64,000 nucleotides of DNA from Shouchella clausii (lineage in GTDB: Bacteria > Bacillota > Bacilli > Bacillales > Bacillaceae_D), in contig NZ_BCXJ01000003.1 of NCBI RefSeq assembly GCF_001598215.1, positions 186,001-250,000 on the forward strand, in the 5' to 3' direction. A program made the position numbers and the translations under genes. The notes under the pieces are model-generated. The model saw only the letters and a program-made list of their open reading frames with translations, had not been told where the DNA came from and made no database searches. Below, in pieces: positions 15,774 to 24,567 of the stretch. Each line of letters begins with the position of its first letter. The first letter of the stretch is position 1.

Positions 15774-16843
15774 TCCGCCTCCTCGATCTTCTCGCAAACA
15801 ACATCTGTAAATTGCTGCGTGCTTGCTGTTCCACCAAGATCCTTGGTACATACTCCACTTGCCAACGTGTCGGCAACCCCTTGGTTAATCCGTCTCTCGA
15901 TAGTGCTGCATGATTGACTTTTATGTTTTTGGCCAATCCAACCTAATAACATCGCACTGGAACGAATCATTCCAATCGGATTGGCCACACCTAGGCCAGC
16001 AATATCGGGGGCTGAGCCGTGTGCCGCTTGTGCCATTGCTTTGCTTTCACTTGCATTGATCGAGCCGGCAAGCCCTAAGCTTCCAACAAGCTCTCCAGTA
16101 AGATCCGATAAAATATCGCCGAACATATTTTCTGCAACAATGACATCAAAGTCATCGGTGCGTCTAACCAAATGGGCACACATGGCGTCGATGTGGTAAT
16201 CATCAACAGACACGTCTGGATAGTGTTGGCCTACCTCTTTGCAGACGTTTAAAAACAAGCCAGATCCAAGGGAAATCACATTCGCCTTATGCACAATCGA
16301 AACTTTTTTTCGACGTTCCCGAGCAGCACGAAACGCGGCATGAGCAATCCGTTCAACCGCTTGGCGCGTAAAGACACCGGCTGTTACAGCAATGTCTTCT
16401 GTTACCATCCATTCGCCGATTCCTTTATACATATTGCGGTCAACATAAAACCCTTCTGTATTTTCTCTGTATATAACCAAATCCGCGCTTTCCACCACTC
16501 CTTTTATATAAGGCTCTGACTTAGCTGGCCTAATGTTGGCGTACAAATCGAAGCGGTGCCGCAATTCTCCGCTTGGATTGCGTGTGCTTTGCAGCTGTTT
16601 TGGATACGACTGTGAATCATGGGGACCCATCAACCACCCATCGAGTTTGTCAAGAGCTTGTATCGTCTCCTCTGGCATGCTTGAACCTGTCTGTTTGATT
16701 GCTTCCAGCCCCATTGGTAACACACGCCAGCCAATAACCAAACCTGATTTCGCGGCGGCAGCGCTTACAATTTTCACGGAAGCGCTTACGATTTCATGGC
16801 CAATTCCATCCCCATATAATACGCCTAGCTCTAATTGCCCCAT
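15770..16843 (-). CDS. isocitrate/isopropylmalate dehydrogenase family protein
   Basis: A 357-residue NAD(P)-dependent beta-decarboxylating dehydrogenase. Seen: YGDGIGHEI at the N-terminus, the substrate Arg cluster LRHRFDLYANIRPAKS, YRENTEGFY, the catalytic Lys in IVHKANVI, the metal-binding DAMCAHLVRR and AENMFGDILSDLTGEL, and AAHGSAPDIAGLGVANPIGM with the nucleotide pocket. It is likely to oxidise a malate-type 2-hydroxyacid with loss of CO2: isocitrate, homoisocitrate or tartrate. It lacks the phosphorylatable-loop length of the major Icd. A strong AAGGAGG precedes the ATG. It is first in a two-gene unit with the TcuA-like gene, next to the Tct transporter, which suits oxidation of isocitrate made from aconitate. 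Confidence 0.85.
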   Translation of the reverse strand: MGQLELGVLYGDGIGHEIVSASVKIVSAAAAKSGLVIGWRVLPMGLEAIKQTGSSMPEETIQALDKLDGWLMGPHDSQSYPKQLQSTRNPSGELRHRFDLYANIRPAKSEPYIKGVVESADLVIYRENTEGFYVDRNMYKGIGEWMVTEDIAVTAGVFTRQAVERIAHAAFRAARERRKKVSIVHKANVISLGSGLFLNVCKEVGQHYPDVSVDDYHIDAMCAHLVRRTDDFDVIVAENMFGDILSDLTGELVGSLGLAGSINASESKAMAQAAHGSAPDIAGLGVANPIGMIRSSAMLLGWIGQKHKSQSCSTIERRINQGVADTLASGVCTKDLGGTASTQQFTDVVCEKIEEAE

Positions 16844-16935
16844 GGCACCCTCCTTAACATGGACTTACCTTTAGGCTACTAGGAAAATATTATAGAGGGA
16901 AATATCGATTTTCTTTGACGTTCCATAAAAATTTT

Positions 16936-17805
16936 TTATGATCGTTCTTGTTGCCACTGGCGGATGTAATCGATAAAATGCCTGACCACTGCCAGCTTTG
17001 CCGCCTCCCTGCTCGCTAATAGCCATGTCCGGCGCAAAAGTGGGGCACCGTCCAAATAGTAGAGTGGCTCGATGTAAAGCTGGTCTTTTTCTGAAAGGGA
17101 AATTCCCGGCACAATCGCGTAGCCGAGCCCGTGTTTGACCATTTCCTTGCATGTTTCAAATCGGTCTAAATCCATTTCCGTGTACGGCGGCTCCTCAAAT
17201 CGGTCGTTCCACCAATGCTGAATCGTATCTTTAAGCGAACTGTCTGTCCGGTAACTTAAATACGGCTTCTCAGGCAATGTGCCGAGTTCGAGCTTTTCCT
17301 TCGAAATGAGCGCCAGCTGCTCTTCTCCAAGAAGATGCTTTTCTCCTGGCCATGTAAAGTCACTCCGCAAAATGCCAACATGAACGGAAGCGCTTTGTAA
17401 ATGTTCTAATACTTGCGTACTCCATCCTGTCCGGACTTGGAAGCGAACATTGGGATAGTGGCTCGAAAACCCTTTGAGCACTTTTGGCAGCAAATATTGC
17501 GCATAATTGCTCGATGCGCCAATGCGAAGCGTTCCGCTTATATGCTTTTGCATGTGGAGCAACTGGTCTTTTGTTTGTTGGATTTTCTCAAGCATTTCTT
17601 TTGCGCATTCTGCAAGATATTCTCCTTCTGCCGTAAAACCGATCCCCTTTTTCGTTTTGAAAAACAGCTCCACTTGAAATTCTTGCTCAATTCGCTTTAA
17701 TCGGTAACTCAGGGAAGGCTGTGAAACAAATAGCTTTTCTGCTGTCTTGGTTAAGTTTTTGTATTTATACAGTGCGTCAATTAACTCCCAATCTTTTTGG
17801 TCCAT
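16936..17805 (-). CDS. LysR family regulator of the tricarboxylate cluster
   Basis: A 289-residue LysR protein: HTH in residues 1-60 (DWELIDALYKYKNLTKTAEK, LFVSQPSLSYRLKRIEQEF) and a substrate-binding domain from about residue 90 (GTLRIGASSNYAQYLLPKVL). It lies between the dehydrogenase/flavoprotein pair on one side and the divergent tctCAB-prpF genes on the other, with a 143-base spacer to tctC. It most likely activates transport and catabolism in response to the imported tricarboxylate. Ligand is inferred from context only. Confidence 0.9.
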   Translation of the reverse strand: MDQKDWELIDALYKYKNLTKTAEKLFVSQPSLSYRLKRIEQEFQVELFFKTKKGIGFTAEGEYLAECAKEMLEKIQQTKDQLLHMQKHISGTLRIGASSNYAQYLLPKVLKGFSSHYPNVRFQVRTGWSTQVLEHLQSASVHVGILRSDFTWPGEKHLLGEEQLALISKEKLELGTLPEKPYLSYRTDSSLKDTIQHWWNDRFEEPPYTEMDLDRFETCKEMVKHGLGYAIVPGISLSEKDQLYIEPLYYLDGAPLLRRTWLLASREAAKLAVVRHFIDYIRQWQQERS

Positions 17806-17873
17806 TATTGGCCCCCCTTGCCGTTTTTGTGTGCCTATTATACATGATTATTAAAAATATTTATCGGATTTTA

Positions 17874-17883
17874 TAGAATTCTA
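17874..17883. promoter_or_regulatory. palindrome in the lysR-tctC spacer, candidate LysR site
   Basis: TAGAATTCTA is a perfect 10-base palindrome inside an AT-rich 143-base region between the divergent regulator and tctC genes, where a LysR activator would bind. T-N11-A patterns surround it, but AT-richness makes these weak evidence. Confidence 0.3.
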
Positions 17884-17948
17884 CTATTTTACTTATGTTT
17901 TGCAATCGCTTACAATTCGATTCAAGACATTGCAAACGAGGTGAAAAA

Positions 17949-19070
17949 ATGAGAAAAACGTTTGGGCTAGTGGCCTATTCCGTATTATTGTTCGCAACTG
18001 CAGGCTGTAACACCATTCAGGCAAACGATAAGCAAGCCGACAGCGAGGGAAGCGAAGGGGCACTCTATGAAAATGAAGTGATCTCATTTGTCGTCCCTTA
18101 CCAAGCCGGCGGTGGTTCGGATGTATTTGCCCGCTTTATGGCCAACTACTTTTCCAAACACATTGAAGGCTCCCCTCGGGTCCAAGTGGAGAATATACCT
18201 GGAGGGGGAAGCATCACAGGGACCAATGAATATGCACTTTTGCGGCAGGAAAATGGACGGAATATTTTAACAACAAGTGCTTCCACTCATATCCCGTATA
18301 TTCTCCAACAGCCGTCTGTCCAGTATGACTTGTCAAAAATGACACCGATTATTGGCGCTCCTACAGGTGGCGTTGTCTACACTTCTCCCAAATTAGCAAA
18401 ATTAGGCATGTACGATCTTTCGAAACAGCAAGGGGAGCTTTTTTATGCCGGCATTTCGCCAACTGGATTGGACCTTGTCACGCTATTGTCGTTTGAAGTC
18501 CTTGGCCTTGACGTCAAAGCCGTACTTGGTTACGAAGGCAAGGGGCCTGCCCGTGTGGCCTTTGAACAGGGGGAAAGCAACATTGATTACCAAACAACGA
18601 CGGCCTATAAACGGAACGTCATTCCTTTGGTCGAAGAAGGCAGTGCTGTCCCCCTTTACAGCCTTGGACAAATGAATGAAGACGGCGATTTGGTGAGAGA
18701 TCCCCAGTTCCCGGAGTTGCCCACGATTGAAGAAATCCATTATGACCTATACGGAACTGGACCAACAGGAGACGCATGGGAAGCCTATAAACAATTTGTA
18801 GGCGCTTCCTTTACGATGCAAAAAGTTATTTGGGTCCATGAAGACGCGCCGGAACAGCATCAACAGCTTCTGCATGCATCGATGGAAGCACTTATTCAAG
18901 ACGAACAATTTATCGCCCAGTCAGAGGAAATTTTGGAAAATTATCAGCCTTTAGTTGGTGAGGAGCTGCAAACAAGAATTGATTCGATGTTGACAATGTC
19001 CCCTGAAACATTAGAATGGGTTTCCCAATTTCTTTTAGATACCTATGATGTGGACATTACTAGGCTTTAA
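17949..19070 (+). CDS. tctC: TctC-type tricarboxylate-binding lipoprotein (TTT family)
   Basis: A 373-residue extracytoplasmic binding lipoprotein of the tripartite tricarboxylate transporter family. The ATG at 17949 follows GAGGTG and gives a lipoprotein signal, MRKTFGLVAYSVLLFATAGC, with Cys as the lipid-modified residue. The mature part has VISFVVPYQAGGGSDVFARF, the Bug-family phosphate/carboxylate loop, and NIPGGGSITGTNEY. It delivers a tricarboxylate to the TctA-TctB membrane complex encoded just downstream. It is longer than most Bug proteins and ends DTYDVDITRL. Nearby TcuA- and PrpF-like enzymes point to tricarballylate, aconitate or citrate. Confidence 0.88.
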   Translation: MRKTFGLVAYSVLLFATAGCNTIQANDKQADSEGSEGALYENEVISFVVPYQAGGGSDVFARFMANYFSKHIEGSPRVQVENIPGGGSITGTNEYALLRQENGRNILTTSASTHIPYILQQPSVQYDLSKMTPIIGAPTGGVVYTSPKLAKLGMYDLSKQQGELFYAGISPTGLDLVTLLSFEVLGLDVKAVLGYEGKGPARVAFEQGESNIDYQTTTAYKRNVIPLVEEGSAVPLYSLGQMNEDGDLVRDPQFPELPTIEEIHYDLYGTGPTGDAWEAYKQFVGASFTMQKVIWVHEDAPEQHQQLLHASMEALIQDEQFIAQSEEILENYQPLVGEELQTRIDSMLTMSPETLEWVSQFLLDTYDVDITRL

Positions 19071-19148
19071 TTTAACGGTGGCGGACTTTTCCTTATTTTA
19101 CCTATTTCATTTCAACTGACAGCATCCATAAAAAAGGAGGCGACTGCT

Positions 19149-20639
19149 ATGCTCGAAGCTGCATGGGAAGCATTGCTTATCGTGTTGCACCCATCTAGAA
19201 TCGGCTTCATGTTTCTCGGCATATTTATTGGCATCTTTGTAGGACTTCTCCCAGGTTTAAGCGGAACGGTAGGCATGTCCTTGCTGCTACCCTTTGTGTT
19301 TGGCCTCGACCCATTTGTTGGCATGGCCTTGCTGATTGGCATGGTTGCCGTTGTCCACACGGGCGATACATTCCCGTCTATCTTGCTCGGCATTCCCGGA
19401 ACTGCGGGGTCCCAAGCAACGATTATGGACGGTTTTCCTTTAACCAAACAAGGGCAAGCCTCACGGGCTATGGGGGCCTCATTCTTTTGCTCCATGGTAG
19501 GGGGTGTGATCGGCGGTCTTGCCCTCTATTTAACAATCCCGTTCGTCCGCCCGCTTATCACTGCCTTCAGTTCGCCTGAGTTATTTATGTTGACGATGCT
19601 AGGACTTAGCATGGCTGGGCTGCTTGCTGGAAAATCGCCGATGAAAGGGATCATTTCAGGATTGCTTGGTTTGCTGATTGGCTCAATCGGCAGCGCCCCG
19701 GCTATCGCTGAATACCGCTATACATTCGGATCACTTTATTTGTTAAACGGCGTATCTTTGCCAGTCGTGGCATTAGCGATTTTTGCTTTCCCTATTATGA
19801 TCACAATGTTGACCAATAAAGGCGCCGTTTCCAACCATGGCCCTTTAAAAAGAGGCGTTTTGACAGGTGTTATGGACGCGCTTCGCAACAAATTCCTTGT
19901 CTTCCGCAGCGCGGTTATCGGTACGTTGATTGGTTTTGTTCCAGGACTTGGAGGCAGTGTTGTTGACTGGATTGCCTATGGCGCTGCCCAAAAAACAGTC
20001 AAAGGAAATTCGTTTGGAAAAGGCGACATCCGCGGCGTCATTGCTCCGGAGAGCGCCAACAACGCCAAAGAAGGCGGTTCCCTTGTGCCGACACTTTTGT
20101 TTGGCATCCCCGGCTCTGGCACAACAGCGATTTTGCTAGGCGGGCTCACGTTAATGGGCCTGGAAGCTGGGCCACGAATGCTTGGCGCCGATTTACCGGT
20201 GACGTTATCGATTGTATGGACGCTCGTTTTTGCCAATATTTTTGGCGCACTGCTATGCATGTTGCTTATCCGGCCAATCTCCAAGATTAGCATGGTGCCT
20301 GGGGAAAAAATTGTCCCGTTTCTCGTTGTCCTGCTTGTACTAGGCGCTTACCAATCTAACTTCTCATGGGGCGATCTCGTTGTTTTCGTTGCCATTGGCC
20401 TCCTGGGCTATGTGATGACCATTTTAGATTGGCCGCGCCCGCCGCTCTTAATTGGGTTTGTCCTCGCTTTAAGTGCTGAGCGCTATTATTGGATATCGAT
20501 AGAGCGGTACGGTTGGTCATGGATTAGCAATCCTCTTGTCATTGCCCTTGCTCTATTTATTGTTCTATTGTTGTCAGGCGGGGCGATTATGAAACAGTTC
20601 AGTAAATCTGTTGAGTCAGGAAAAGGGGTTTCCTCATGA
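19149..20639 (+). CDS. tctA: TctA large membrane subunit of tricarboxylate transporter
   Basis: A 496-residue protein with about 12 membrane helices and the two repeated signature loops of TctA: IFVGLLPGLSGTVGMSLLLP with PSILLGIPGTAGSQATIMDG in the first half, and GFVPGLGGSVVDWIAYGAAQ with LVPTLLFGIPGSGTTAILLG in the second. It couples substrate uptake to a sodium or proton gradient. GGAGG lies about eight bases ahead of the ATG. It follows tctC by 78 bases and overlaps tctB by four bases (ATGA). Confidence 0.94.
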   Translation: MLEAAWEALLIVLHPSRIGFMFLGIFIGIFVGLLPGLSGTVGMSLLLPFVFGLDPFVGMALLIGMVAVVHTGDTFPSILLGIPGTAGSQATIMDGFPLTKQGQASRAMGASFFCSMVGGVIGGLALYLTIPFVRPLITAFSSPELFMLTMLGLSMAGLLAGKSPMKGIISGLLGLLIGSIGSAPAIAEYRYTFGSLYLLNGVSLPVVALAIFAFPIMITMLTNKGAVSNHGPLKRGVLTGVMDALRNKFLVFRSAVIGTLIGFVPGLGGSVVDWIAYGAAQKTVKGNSFGKGDIRGVIAPESANNAKEGGSLVPTLLFGIPGSGTTAILLGGLTLMGLEAGPRMLGADLPVTLSIVWTLVFANIFGALLCMLLIRPISKISMVPGEKIVPFLVVLLVLGAYQSNFSWGDLVVFVAIGLLGYVMTILDWPRPPLLIGFVLALSAERYYWISIERYGWSWISNPLVIALALFIVLLLSGGAIMKQFSKSVESGKGVSS

Positions 20640-21076
20640 CAAAAGACTTATTTAATATTGGTTTTACTAGTTTCTTGTTGCTTGTTTTTGGATTCGCTGT
20701 TTTTGGAGCTTTGCAATTTTCACGGTTGGCGCAGTTTTTCCCACTTTATGTTTCGGCTGCCGGGACCGTTTGTACAGCGATTTACTTAGTTGTTTTAATC
20801 ATCCGGTATCGAAAAGAAAATGATCCAGACTCACAGGCGGTGGTCTCCATTGTCCGGCCACTCCGCTATATTGCATGGCTTCTTGGCTACATTGCCTTCA
20901 TTTATCTTGCAGGCATGTTGATTGCCACTTCACTGTTCCTCGTCGCTTTCTTGATGTTTGAATCGAAAATGCCATTTATAAAGACTGCCCTTTCTGTCGC
21001 AATCGTGCTGCTCGCGATTTCAGCCGCTAGCTCCCTACTCGGTGTTTACTGGCCGACAAACTTGCTTGGGCTGTAA
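20636..21076 (+). CDS. tctB: TctB small membrane subunit of tricarboxylate transporter
   Basis: A 146-residue protein with four predicted membrane helices, the length and layout usual for TctB. Its ATG overlaps the stop of tctA. Sequence conservation in TctB is low, so the call rests on position, size and topology. It completes a TctC-TctA-TctB system transcribed with the PrpF-family gene downstream. Confidence 0.88.
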   Translation: MTKDLFNIGFTSFLLLVFGFAVFGALQFSRLAQFFPLYVSAAGTVCTAIYLVVLIIRYRKENDPDSQAVVSIVRPLRYIAWLLGYIAFIYLAGMLIATSLFLVAFLMFESKMPFIKTALSVAIVLLAISAASSLLGVYWPTNLLGL

Positions 21077-21106
21077 AAAGGGACATTGACCACTAGGAGT
21101 GAAGCA

Positions 21107-22264
21107 ATGATGAGAGAATATGAACGCATACGCGCTGCCATTATTCGCGGCGGCACAAGCAAAGGCGTCTTTATTTTACAAAACGAGCTGCCTGGAGACC
21201 CTAAAGTCCGCGATCAAGTCATCCTGTCCTTATACGGCCAGGATGCACGGCAAATTGATGGCCTTGGCGGAGCAGACGCCTTGACAAGCAAGTTTGCGAT
21301 GGTCCGTCCGTCTCCTTTGTCAGAAGCCGATATTGAGTATACATTCGGCCAAGTTGGGATTGGTACTGGTCATATCGACTACAATACCAATTGCGGGAAT
21401 ATTCTTAGCGGCGTTGGTCCGTTTGCCGTAGATGAGGGGCTTGTTTGCGTGAAGGAACCCTATACCAAAGTCCGTATCCATAACACCAATACAGATCGAA
21501 TCGTCATCGCCCATGTTCCCGTAGAAAACGGCCGTGCCAAGCAAGTAGGGAACTTTCATATTGACGGTGTCCTTGGCGGAGGCGCTAAAATCATGCTTGA
21601 TTTTCAAAACGCTGCTGGAGTAAAAACTGGCGCCCTTTTTCCAACAGGCGCACGAAAAGATTGGCTTGATTGCTCGTATGGCAAAATTGAAACGAGTATT
21701 GTCGATGTTACTACACCAGTCGCTTTTATAAAAGCTTCTGAAGTAGGAATGATAGGAGTAGAACTTCCTGAGCAGCTGAATCAAGAGCAACTGTTTCTGC
21801 TTGAGGAAATCCGTGGGGCAGCGGCAACAAAATTAGGTTTTGTCGCCCAGCCAGCAGACGCCGCACACTTTACACCTTCAAGTCCGAAATTGATTATCGT
21901 TGCTGAAGCACAAGACTACCAAACGACTGCCGGACGGGCTGTTCATAAGGCAGATATCGATTTCGTTGGCCGGGCGATGTCAATGCAACATATGCATAAA
22001 ACATTCCCTGTCACAGGCGGACTGTGCACTGCTGTTGCTTCCAAGCTAGCAGGCACTGTCGTCCATGAGTGCTGTTTTTACCATGCTCAAAATCAGCAAA
22101 TTGTCCGTGTTGGACACCCTTCCGGCACAATGGAGTTTCATGTATCCGTCAAAGAAGCAAAAGGAATCGAACCAACGATTGAAAAAGCAGCTGTCGCCAG
22201 GACGGCACGGCGTATAATGGAAGGGTTTGCGTACGCGCCGGCTGCTTTGTTTTGGGGACACTGA
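21107..22264 (+). CDS. PrpF-family isomerase (aconitate/methylaconitate isomerase-like)
   Basis: A 385-residue protein of the PrpF family, built like diaminopimelate epimerase and working by proton shifts at a carbon next to a carboxylate. Seen: IRAAIIRGGTSKGVFILQNE, QIDGLGGADALTSKFAMV, the catalytic-Cys motif YNTNCGNILSGVGPFAVDEG, and GGGAKIMLDFQNAAG. Members include 2-methylaconitate cis-trans isomerase, aconitate isomerase and 4-oxalomesaconate tautomerase. Next to a tricarboxylate transporter and TcuA-like dehydrogenase, interconversion of cis- and trans-aconitate is the best guess. Two adjacent ATGs (21107, 21110) follow TAGGAGTG; either could start. Confidence 0.87.
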   Translation: MMREYERIRAAIIRGGTSKGVFILQNELPGDPKVRDQVILSLYGQDARQIDGLGGADALTSKFAMVRPSPLSEADIEYTFGQVGIGTGHIDYNTNCGNILSGVGPFAVDEGLVCVKEPYTKVRIHNTNTDRIVIAHVPVENGRAKQVGNFHIDGVLGGGAKIMLDFQNAAGVKTGALFPTGARKDWLDCSYGKIETSIVDVTTPVAFIKASEVGMIGVELPEQLNQEQLFLLEEIRGAAATKLGFVAQPADAAHFTPSSPKLIIVAEAQDYQTTAGRAVHKADIDFVGRAMSMQHMHKTFPVTGGLCTAVASKLAGTVVHECCFYHAQNQQIVRVGHPSGTMEFHVSVKEAKGIEPTIEKAAVARTARRIMEGFAYAPAALFWGH

Positions 22265-22393
22265 TCTAAAAAAGGATATAAAGGAATATAGGCGTTTGTC
22301 TGTCTGAAGCAAATCAATTAGACGGACACGTCCCGAGTATAGAACACTACTCCAACTAAGATAACGCAAAGCAAATAATGATTATACGAGATC

Positions 22394-22428
22394 AAGCACC
22401 CAAGCATTTCGCTTTAGGTGCTTTTCTT
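22394..22428 (+). terminator. terminator of the tct-prpF unit
   Basis: AAGCACC (22394-22400) pairs with GGTGCTT (22417-22423) and is followed by TTCTTT. It separates the tct unit from the GntR/ABC operon. Confidence 0.7.
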
Positions 22429-22461
22429 TGCCAAAACATCGCAATTGAGTTTTTTAACCAC

Positions 22462-22504
22462 TTGACAGCCAACCCTATTCCATATATGGTTAACTACATA
22501 ACCA
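22462..22504 (+). promoter_or_regulatory. promoter and operator of the GntR/ABC operon
   Basis: TTGACA (22462-22467), 17 bases, then TATGGT (22485-22490). Overlapping the -10 is the perfect inverted repeat TGGTTA-N6-TAACCA (22487-22504). The 5-prime-most gene codes for a YtrA-type GntR repressor, whose family binds such sites in its own promoter. Autoregulation is inferred from position. Confidence 0.7.
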
Positions 22505-22570
22505 ACTAACCAAATAACAAACTACAGCCCATCTTCATGCTCTCTAAAATTCCGAAAAAGGAGGGATCAC

Positions 22571-22945
22571 ATGAAACCTTCACTTGATGAAAACAAACCC
22601 ATCTTTCAACAAATACGAGAGATGATTGAAGATGAAATTGTGAATGGCACATTGACAGAAGAGGCACAAGTCCCTTCAACGAACCAGCTAGTGGCTACTT
22701 ATAAAATCAATCCAGCAACTGTTTTAAAGGGGTTCAACCAATTGGTTGACAATGGCATTCTGTACAAGAAAAGAGGCGTTGGCATGTTCGTCAAAAGCGG
22801 AGCCAGAAGCAAGCTTATTAAGAAGCGCAAACAAGCGTTTAAAGAAAATTATGTCCGAAGTATGCTGCAAGAAGCACGAAAACTCGGCATTACTGAAGGA
22901 GAGTTACAAGAAATGATTAAGTCAATAGGAGGAGAAATAGAATGA
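22571..22945 (+). CDS. GntR family repressor, YtrA type
   Basis: A 124-residue regulator. The N-terminal winged HTH reads PIFQQIREMIEDEIVNGTLT, then VPSTNQLVATYKINPATVLK and GILYKKRGVGMFV; the short C-terminal helix pair with no large ligand domain is the YtrA subfamily layout. These repressors control ABC transporter operons in response to cell-wall or membrane stress, and this gene is followed by such an ABC pair. It overlaps the ATPase gene by four bases (ATGA). Start follows GGAGGGATC. Confidence 0.92.
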   Translation: MKPSLDENKPIFQQIREMIEDEIVNGTLTEEAQVPSTNQLVATYKINPATVLKGFNQLVDNGILYKKRGVGMFVKSGARSKLIKKRKQAFKENYVRSMLQEARKLGITEGELQEMIKSIGGEIE

Positions 22946-23823
22946 TCGACCCTGTGATTGAAGCGAGACAGCTTACGCTACGTCTTTCGGATAAAACGAT
23001 TATTGACAATGTCTCGTTTACACTTGAACAGAACAAAATCTATGGATTGCTCGGACGAAATGGCGCAGGGAAAACCACGCTATTGTCCTTGTTGGCGGGA
23101 TTCCGAAACCCGACGAGTGGCTCGATTACCGTTAACGGCGAGGACGTCTTTGAGAACGGAGCGATTGTTGAAAACATCAGCTTTATTCGTGATGTCAAAA
23201 TTGATTCAGATTCAGATCGTTTAGAGGAATATTTAAAAGGTGTTGCCCTCTTCCGTCCCCATTTTGATTGGGAGTATGCCATGAACCTTGTAGAACGGTT
23301 TAAACTGCCTATTCATTCGCCGATGAATGAATTATCACGGGGGATGCAGTCTGCCGCCCATGTCGTAGCCGGACTAGCAAGCCGGGCACCGATTACGATT
23401 TTTGACGAAGCCTATTTAGGCATGGACGCGCCAGCTCGTGACATTTTCTATAAAGAAGTGCTCAAAGAATATATGGAACATCCAAGAACAATCATCCTGT
23501 CCACACACCTTATTTCCGAAGTGGCTTCGATGCTGGAAGACGTCCTCATCCTTCATCAAGGTTCCCTTATGCTCCATGATGATACGGAGTCATTGTTATC
23601 CCGGGGAACGACGATTACTGGCGATGTCGCAGCGGTTGATGAATTTACAATAGGAAAGAAAGTACTAAATGAACAGACACTAGGACAGACAAAATCGGCG
23701 ATGGTCTATGGAGAATTAACAGAAAGAGAACGAGCCCTGTCCGAACAACAAGGTTTGCAAATTGGCCCAGTTGCTTTGCAAGAACTATTTATCCATTTGA
23801 CAGAGGAGGGGCATAATGAATAA
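22942..23823 (+). CDS. ABC transporter ATP-binding protein
   Basis: A 293-residue ATPase: Walker A in GLLGRNGAGKTTLLSLLAG, a Q-loop region near ENISFIRDVK, a degenerate signature LSRGMQSAAHVVAGLA in place of LSGGQ, Walker B ITIFDEAYLGMD and switch His in ILSTHLISEV. The C-terminal 70 residues form the extra regulatory domain seen in YtrB-like ATPases. It overlaps the repressor and the membrane protein genes, so the three are translated together. Exported or sensed compound is unknown. Confidence 0.92.
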   Translation: MIDPVIEARQLTLRLSDKTIIDNVSFTLEQNKIYGLLGRNGAGKTTLLSLLAGFRNPTSGSITVNGEDVFENGAIVENISFIRDVKIDSDSDRLEEYLKGVALFRPHFDWEYAMNLVERFKLPIHSPMNELSRGMQSAAHVVAGLASRAPITIFDEAYLGMDAPARDIFYKEVLKEYMEHPRTIILSTHLISEVASMLEDVLILHQGSLMLHDDTESLLSRGTTITGDVAAVDEFTIGKKVLNEQTLGQTKSAMVYGELTERERALSEQQGLQIGPVALQELFIHLTEEGHNE

Positions 23824-24511
23824 AAGCACACTCGTTGCCAAGGCGACATTGCATACATTTGCGAAATGGAGTAAATGGTATACAGCAATTTTTATTGGCG
23901 TCTATCTTGTGATTATCATTTTGCTCAGTTACCAATCAGCCTATGACTGGTCCCTCTTACAAGGCTATCTGCAATCTACACGGATTTTCTTTTTAATTCT
24001 TGGTTTGCTGTCTATGAGAGGCTTCTTGGAATACTATGTATCCAACGGCATTACGCGCAAAGACTACTTTAAAGGGATGGTGTCAGCTAGCGCTCGCTTA
24101 TCCATAATTATGACCATAGCCGGACTTATCTTGTACGGCCTGGAATCGCTCGTCTACTCCGTCGCCGGTTGGGAATTAAGTCGTTCTTGGCCCTTTATGG
24201 AACAATCGCTTTTCATCCAAACTGCAGCAATGCTATCCACTTTTTTCCTATTCTACTTGTTAGGCTGGTTCATTAGCGCAGGCTACTATAAATTTAACCC
24301 TTATGCCGGGTTTGGCATCATCATGCTTAGTGTGGCAGTCGTTATCGTCCACAACCACTTTTGGGGCTTAGACGTCCCTGATCCCGTGCTCATTTGGACC
24401 GGCGGCCTCTCGCCTTCTCCCTTCTTCTCGTTTTTTCTAACTGCGGCGTTGATTGCTGGGTTGCTGTGGTTGCTGCGGAAGATGACGAAAAATGCGGAAG
24501 TGACAGCTTGA
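23816..24511 (+). CDS. ABC transporter membrane protein
   Basis: A 231-residue protein with six predicted membrane helices and short loops; the segment YYVSNGITRKDYFKGMVSAS between helices 2 and 3 resembles the cytoplasmic coupling region of ABC-2-like permeases (NGxTRK motif). It overlaps the ATPase gene by eight bases and starts after GAGGAGGGG. It is most likely the membrane part of the GntR-controlled ABC exporter. No sequence family is close enough to name a substrate. Confidence 0.78.
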   Translation: MNKSTLVAKATLHTFAKWSKWYTAIFIGVYLVIIILLSYQSAYDWSLLQGYLQSTRIFFLILGLLSMRGFLEYYVSNGITRKDYFKGMVSASARLSIIMTIAGLILYGLESLVYSVAGWELSRSWPFMEQSLFIQTAAMLSTFFLFYLLGWFISAGYYKFNPYAGFGIIMLSVAVVIVHNHFWGLDVPDPVLIWTGGLSPSPFFSFFLTAALIAGLLWLLRKMTKNAEVTA

Positions 24512-24535
24512 TTTTTGCTTTGCAACAAAGAAATC

Positions 24536-24560
24536 GCCACTAGGCTCCATGCTTAGTGGC
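24536..24560. terminator. bidirectional terminator between ABC operon and cysI
   Basis: GCCACTA (24536-24542) and TAGTGGC (24554-24560) form a perfect stem with an 11-base loop; T-rich tracts lie on both sides. It separates two convergent operons. Confidence 0.75.
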
Positions 24561-24567
24561 GCTCCTT

